Assembly (NCBI GenBank): GCA_947581885.1
Contig: CANPWF010000054.1
Location: 1-9,495, forward strand
Direction: 5' to 3'
Source: an uncultured Clostridia bacterium
GTDB lineage: Bacteria; Bacillota; Clostridia; Christensenellales; Borkfalkiaceae
Length of the DNA stretch: 9,495 nt
Shown: piece by piece, positions 6,957 through 9,495 of the stretch
How the letters are laid out: every line of letters starts with the position of its first letter
Position numbering within the stretch: position 1 is the stretch's first letter
Position numbers and translations under genes: made by a program
Notes under the pieces: model-generated
The model's input: the letters and a program-made list of their open reading frames with translations, nothing else
Told to the model about the DNA's origin: nothing
Databases searched by the model: none

Positions 6957-8022
6957 CGCGGGCCTCCTTGGCGGCCTTCATCCGCGCGATGAATTTTTCG
7001 AACAGGAAACTTGCGTCGTGCGGGCCGCCGCAAGCCTCGGGGTGGAATTGGACGGTGGAAACGTCGAGATCGGCGTATTCCATCCCCTCGCAGGTGCCGT
7101 CGTTGACGTTGACGTACGAGAGCTCCCCGCAGGGCACCGAATCCGCCACCACCTCGTAGCCGTGATTCTGGGACGTGATGAACACCTTCCCGCTTGCAAG
7201 TTCTTTGACGGGTTGGTTCGCGCCGCGGTGGCCGTATTTCATCTTGCGAGTCTGTCCGCCCATTGCGAGCGCGAAGAGCTGATGCCCGAGGCATATCCCG
7301 AGAATGGGACGTTTGCCCGCGAGCTCCTTGATGTTCTTTACGATCTCAACGTTTTCCGCAGGGTCGCCGGGGCCGTTGGCGAGCATGATGCCGTCGGGCG
7401 AAAGAGAAAGGACTTCCTCCGCGGAAGTGTAGGCGGGCACTGCCGTCACCCTGCAACCCCGTGCGGCGAGCTCGCGCTCGATGTTCATTTTGGCACCGAA
7501 ATCATAGAGAACGACGTGAAGATCGCCGCTCCCGTACCGTTCGATCCTCTGTGGGGTTACGGCACGGACAGCGTCTTTCACGCGGTAAGAGCTTAAAAGT
7601 TCAAAGTCGGAAAAGGGTTTGAAGGTGATGGCGGCGTTCATAACGCCCGCCTCGCGTACGGTTTTGGTGAGTTCCCGCGTATCTACGCCGTACACCGCGG
7701 GGATCCCCCTCTCTTGCAAAAAATCTCTGAGTTTCCCCTGCGAACGGAAGTTGGAAGGTTCGTCGCACACTTCGCGGACGATGTACGCTTTCGCCCATAC
7801 CTTCGCGCTCTCGAAATCGGAAGGGATCACGCCGTAGTTGCCGATGAGCGGGAAGGTCTGCGTGACGATCTGCCCATAGTAGCTCGGATCGGTGAGCGTT
7901 TCGAGGTATCCCGTCATGCCGGTGGTGAATACGAGTTCGCCGACCGTCTCGCGGGATGCCCCGAAGGAAGATCCCTCGAACACCCGTCCGTTTTGCAGGG
8001 TAACGTAGATTTTTTTGTCCAT
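6949..8022 (-). CDS. carA: Carbamoyl-phosphate synthase small (glutaminase) subunit
   Basis: CarA hydrolyses glutamine and channels ammonia to CarB for carbamoyl phosphate synthesis, which feeds citrulline/arginine and pyrimidine synthesis. It is 357 residues, the normal length. The N-terminal CPSase small-chain domain (1-about 150) has GELVFTTGMTGYLETLTDPS and the PLIGNYGV strand. The C-terminal class I glutamine amidotransferase domain (about 168-350) has NGPGDP (216-221), the nucleophile Cys244 in GICLGHQL, and His327/Glu329 in QFHPEA, so the catalytic triad is complete. It also has the SQNHGY and GPHD segments expected of the family. The start at 8022 is set by an AAGGAG six bases upstream and by homology (MDKKIYVTLQNG). 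The gene's last codons overlap carB by 8 bp and carry the carB Shine-Dalgarno. There is no PyrR-type or arginine leader directly upstream, so control appears to sit at the promoter before the thioesterase gene. The assignment is secure. Confidence 0.97.
   Translation of the reverse strand: MDKKIYVTLQNGRVFEGSSFGASRETVGELVFTTGMTGYLETLTDPSYYGQIVTQTFPLIGNYGVIPSDFESAKVWAKAYIVREVCDEPSNFRSQGKLRDFLQERGIPAVYGVDTRELTKTVREAGVMNAAITFKPFSDFELLSSYRVKDAVRAVTPQRIERYGSGDLHVVLYDFGAKMNIERELAARGCRVTAVPAYTSAEEVLSLSPDGIMLANGPGDPAENVEIVKNIKELAGKRPILGICLGHQLFALAMGGQTRKMKYGHRGANQPVKELASGKVFITSQNHGYEVVADSVPCGELSYVNVNDGTCEGMEYADLDVSTVQFHPEACGGPHDASFLFEKFIARMKAAKEARDA
6963..6969 (-). promoter_or_regulatory. Shine-Dalgarno of carB-dapF inside carA (AAGGAGG)
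   Basis: A full AAGGAGG lies 6 nt before the carB ATG at 6956, inside the last codons of carA (Lys-Glu-Ala). With the 8-bp gene overlap this points to coupled, near-equal synthesis of the two subunits. Confidence 0.85.
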
Positions 8023-8028
8023 CCGCGG

Positions 8029-8034
8029 CTCCTT
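8029..8034 (-). promoter_or_regulatory. Shine-Dalgarno of carA (AAGGAG)
   Basis: AAGGAG lies 6 nt before the ATG at 8022. It fixes the carA start even though the reading frame is open upstream to 8811. It falls in the only true intergenic gap between the first two operon genes. Confidence 0.85.
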
Positions 8035-8051
8035 CGGTAAAATGGGTTTTT

Positions 8052-8795
8052 CTATGTGTTCTCTGAAAATTCCACGGTGAATTGGGTGAGAAGTTCCCCG
8101 TCCGCGATCGCCTCGCAGCGGGAGATATTCCCCTCGTCCTCGCGCAAGAAAACAAGTTCCCTTCCCGCCTTTGCCTGTTTGGAGTAGGCGATGCGGAAGG
8201 ACTTCACCGCGCGGGCGGAGAGTTCTTCCATCGAAAAGCAATCGAAGAAGAAATCGGCGTAGCGGGTATTGTTGGCGTGGAAATAATGGTCGCACTGCCC
8301 TGCCCGCACCGCCATGCGGTACACTTCCCGCCCGTTTGTAAGGCGGGGGATCTTCCATGAGGGAACGAGGACGGTGTGCTCGTCGCGATACGGGCACTTC
8401 TCGTGCGCTTCCCCCATGGCAGAAGGCGGGAGAAGAGAGAAGGTGTTGAGATCGACGAGACACCAGCGCGAAGCGAGGGCGGCGAGCTTTTCCCCCGTTG
8501 TGCTCTCGACGAGATAATCCCTCTCGCAGATCACATGGCGGGGCGGGAGCGGCCACGTCTTGATGACGAGATCGTCCCCGAGGCGAATGGGACGCACGAA
8601 CTCGCAGTGCGTATTCACCACCAAAAATCCGTAACCGTGCGGTTTGAGGTCGGCATAGCCGAAGCCGAGCTCGTCCGCGCTCCTGCAAGCCGATTCCTGC
8701 ACCAATGCAAGCAAGGACGAAGGCAAGAGCTCGTCCTTGAAATCGAAATCGGAATACCGAAGGGCATAGGTTTTGGTAAGGCAATAGGCACTCAT
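8052..8795 (-). CDS. Acyl-ACP thioesterase (double hotdog, FatA/FatB-like)
   Basis: The 247-residue protein has the size and two-hotdog layout of bacterial acyl-ACP thioesterases, which hydrolyse acyl-ACP to free fatty acid in the cytoplasm. The first hotdog (about 1-125) opens with the typical YxLRYSDFDFKDEL strand and a long helix (LLALVQESACRSADELG). The middle carries RPIRLGDDLVIKTWP and an SRWCLVDLNT strand. The second hotdog (about 145-247) starts at the IPRL segment and contains the active-site motif DHYFHANNTRYADF (169-182). The plant enzymes use a DxNxH triad; here Asp169 and His173 are kept but the Asn position is Tyr171. The start at 8795 is the only reasonable one: the reading frame stays open to 9152, but homology begins right after this ATG and no Shine-Dalgarno precedes any nearby start. 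The ATG coincides with the predicted transcription start, so translation may be leaderless. The TAG stop lies 29 bp before carA. Chain-length specificity cannot be read from sequence. Confidence 0.8.
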   Translation of the reverse strand: MSAYCLTKTYALRYSDFDFKDELLPSSLLALVQESACRSADELGFGYADLKPHGYGFLVVNTHCEFVRPIRLGDDLVIKTWPLPPRHVICERDYLVESTTGEKLAALASRWCLVDLNTFSLLPPSAMGEAHEKCPYRDEHTVLVPSWKIPRLTNGREVYRMAVRAGQCDHYFHANNTRYADFFFDCFSMEELSARAVKSFRIAYSKQAKAGRELVFLREDEGNISRCEAIADGELLTQFTVEFSENT

Positions 8796-8801
8796 ACAGC
8801 C

Positions 8802-8830
8802 ATTGTACCACGCGGAAACAAAAATGTCAA
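8802..8830 (-). promoter_or_regulatory. Sigma-A type promoter, TTGACA-17-TACAAT
   Basis: On the minus strand, TTGACA (8825-8830) is a perfect -35 hexamer and TACAAT (8802-8807) a 5/6 match to the -10, separated by the optimal 17 bp. Taking the last base of the -10 as position -7, +1 falls at 8795, the A of the downstream ATG. The only six bases between the -10 and the start codon are GGCTGT, which contain no Shine-Dalgarno sequence. The promoter would drive the whole downstream gene set. No operator, attenuator or riboswitch is visible between it and carA. This is a sequence call only, with no transcript evidence. Confidence 0.8.
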
Positions 8831-8914
8831 ACGATGCGCGGGTATAATGTACGTCGTGCGCGAGAAAGTACGCTTGAAAGGGTGTTTTTCGGAAGAGATG
8901 AAGAAGGGTCCCCC

Positions 8915-9495
8915 CTATTCCCCCGCCGTATCGCTCGCGAGGAAGGTGAGTGCGCCCAAGAGAACGGCATCCGAAAGCCGTTCCCGATAATTCCGATCGA
9001 GGAGAAGTGCCTCGTCCTCCGCATTGGAAAGAAAGCCGCACTCCACGATGACGGAGGGAAAATCGCTGCAATTGAGGACATAATAGTCCCCTTTCAACGC
9101 CTCGGTTTTCTTCACGCACTCGGGCATTCCGTTGAGGGAACGCTGAATGCAATTCGCAAGACTATGGGAAGCATTTGAATTTTCCCGAAAGAACACCTGT
9201 GCTCCGCGGCGGGTGCGGTCGGAAAAGAAGTTCTGATGCACGGAGATGACGAGGGACGGGGAGTTCTCCCGAATGATCGCCGCTCTCGCCTGCATATCCC
9301 GCTTCTTGTATCCTTTCGTCGCCGCGCCGTAGAGGCCCGCTTCGGTCGGGCGGGTCTGCACGACGGAAAAGCCCGCTTCCTCGAATTTCGTTTGGAGGAT
9401 CCTCGAAAGGGCGAGGTTTACGTCGCTCTCCTTCACCCCCGAAGAGATGCCTACCACGCCGCCGTCGATCCCCCCGTGCCCCGCGTCGAGCACGA
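8915..9495 (-). CDS. cwlD: N-acetylmuramoyl-L-alanine amidase, CwlD-type (5'-partial)
   Basis: Amidase_3-family zinc hydrolase that cleaves the amide bond between N-acetylmuramic acid and the stem peptide. CwlD proteins do this while muramic-delta-lactam is made in the spore cortex. Counting from the first complete codon (9493), the zinc and catalytic signatures are all present: DAGHGG (His6), Glu22 in the VKESDVNL segment, His86 in SVHQN, and the catalytic Glu151 in VIVECGFLSN. The GAQVFF and YYVLN segments also fit CwlD. The gene runs off the right edge: the first codon seen is GTG inside the usual V/I-L-D-A/P-G-H-G-G strand, so it is an internal Val and the true start, with any signal or membrane anchor, lies outside. 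About 192 residues are visible, against roughly 240 for CwlD. It ends in TAG, 119 bp before the next gene and its promoter, so it probably belongs to a separate transcription unit. The amidase family is secure. The CwlD subtype is inferred from overall resemblance; another Amidase_3 paralogue is possible. Confidence 0.85.
   Translation of the reverse strand, partial: VLDAGHGGIDGGVVGISSGVKESDVNLALSRILQTKFEEAGFSVVQTRPTEAGLYGAATKGYKKRDMQARAAIIRENSPSLVISVHQNFFSDRTRRGAQVFFRENSNASHSLANCIQRSLNGMPECVKKTEALKGDYYVLNCSDFPSVIVECGFLSNAEDEALLLDRNYRERLSDAVLLGALTFLASDTAGE

Larger units (their letters stand above)
27..8795 (-). other. Apparent six-gene operon from thioesterase to thiI
   Basis: Six genes follow one another with almost no spacing: thioesterase to carA 29 bp apart, carA/carB-dapF overlapping by 8 bp, carB-dapF/unknown membrane protein by 1 bp (TAATG), membrane protein/desulfurase by 4 bp (ATGA), and desulfurase to thiI 11 bp apart. 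The only convincing promoter is at 8802-8830, and no terminator-like hairpin with a T-run was seen inside. Co-transcription is inferred from this geometry. The operon may continue past the left edge: bases 4-9 read GGGGAG on the minus strand, a possible ribosome binding site for a next gene. Confidence 0.7.

Noticed and set aside
8023..8811. Upstream extension of the carA frame to 8811 (620 residues in total)
   Set aside because: The extension overlaps the thioesterase gene in another frame, and its residues are Arg/Pro-rich without homology. The ATG at 8022 has an AAGGAG and the family N-terminus.
8843..8848. TATAAT on the plus strand as a divergent promoter
   Set aside because: No acceptable -35 lies 16-18 bp upstream and there is no extended -10 TGn. 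No plus-strand gene exists downstream.
8796..8914. Rho-independent terminator after the amidase gene
   Set aside because: Only very short inverted matches (GTAC/GTAC, GGG/CCC) are present, without a stable stem followed by a T-run on the minus strand.
8796..9152. Upstream extension of the thioesterase frame to 9152
   Set aside because: It overlaps the amidase gene on the same strand in another frame and runs through the promoter. Family homology begins only after 8795.
9491..9493. GTG at 9493 as the amidase start codon
   Set aside because: It sits inside the conserved (I/V)-L-D-(A/P)-G-H-G-G strand that lies well within Amidase_3 proteins, so the real start is beyond the window edge.

Overview
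The window reads as a chromosomal segment of a fairly GC-rich member of the Bacillota (class Clostridia). The reasons are a CwlD-type (sporulation-class) amidase, a ThiI that lacks the rhodanese domain and is paired with its own cysteine desulfurase (the Bacillus/Clostridium arrangement), strong AGGAGG-type ribosome binding sites, and clostridial-looking CarA/CarB/DapF sequence. A gut Christensenellales-like lineage would fit the GC content and style, but that is inference. No mobile element, CRISPR array, tRNA or rRNA is visible.

Layout: every gene is on the minus strand, so the window is transcribed from high to low coordinates. At the right edge is the 3' part of a cwlD-like cell-wall amidase gene (8915-9495, start outside the window). 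A 119-bp gap follows, with a near-perfect vegetative promoter (TTGACA, 17 bp, TACAAT). Then come six genes packed as one apparent operon: an acyl-ACP thioesterase, carA, a carB-dapF gene fusion, a small two-TM protein of unknown function, a cysteine desulfurase and thiI. The junctions are +29 bp, -8 bp, -1 bp (TAATG), -4 bp (ATGA) and +11 bp, so most of the genes look translationally coupled.

Function: CarA and the CarB part make carbamoyl phosphate from glutamine, bicarbonate and 2 ATP for arginine and pyrimidine synthesis. The extra C-terminal domain is a diaminopimelate-epimerase (DapF) fold, normally the LL- to meso-DAP step of lysine and peptidoglycan synthesis. The cysteine desulfurase and ThiI form the sulfur relay for 4-thiouridine in tRNA and possibly for the thiamine thiazole. 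The thioesterase would release acyl chains from ACP.

Points most worth a second look: (1) the in-frame CarB-DapF fusion of 1351 residues; (2) loss of one of the two DapF catalytic cysteines (Ala at the Cys73 position) together with Arg to Lys at the Arg209 position; (3) a CarB allosteric domain whose nucleotide-binding residues are changed; (4) a promoter placed so that its predicted +1 is exactly the A of the thioesterase ATG, which predicts a leaderless mRNA. There are no gene-free stretches above 300 bases.
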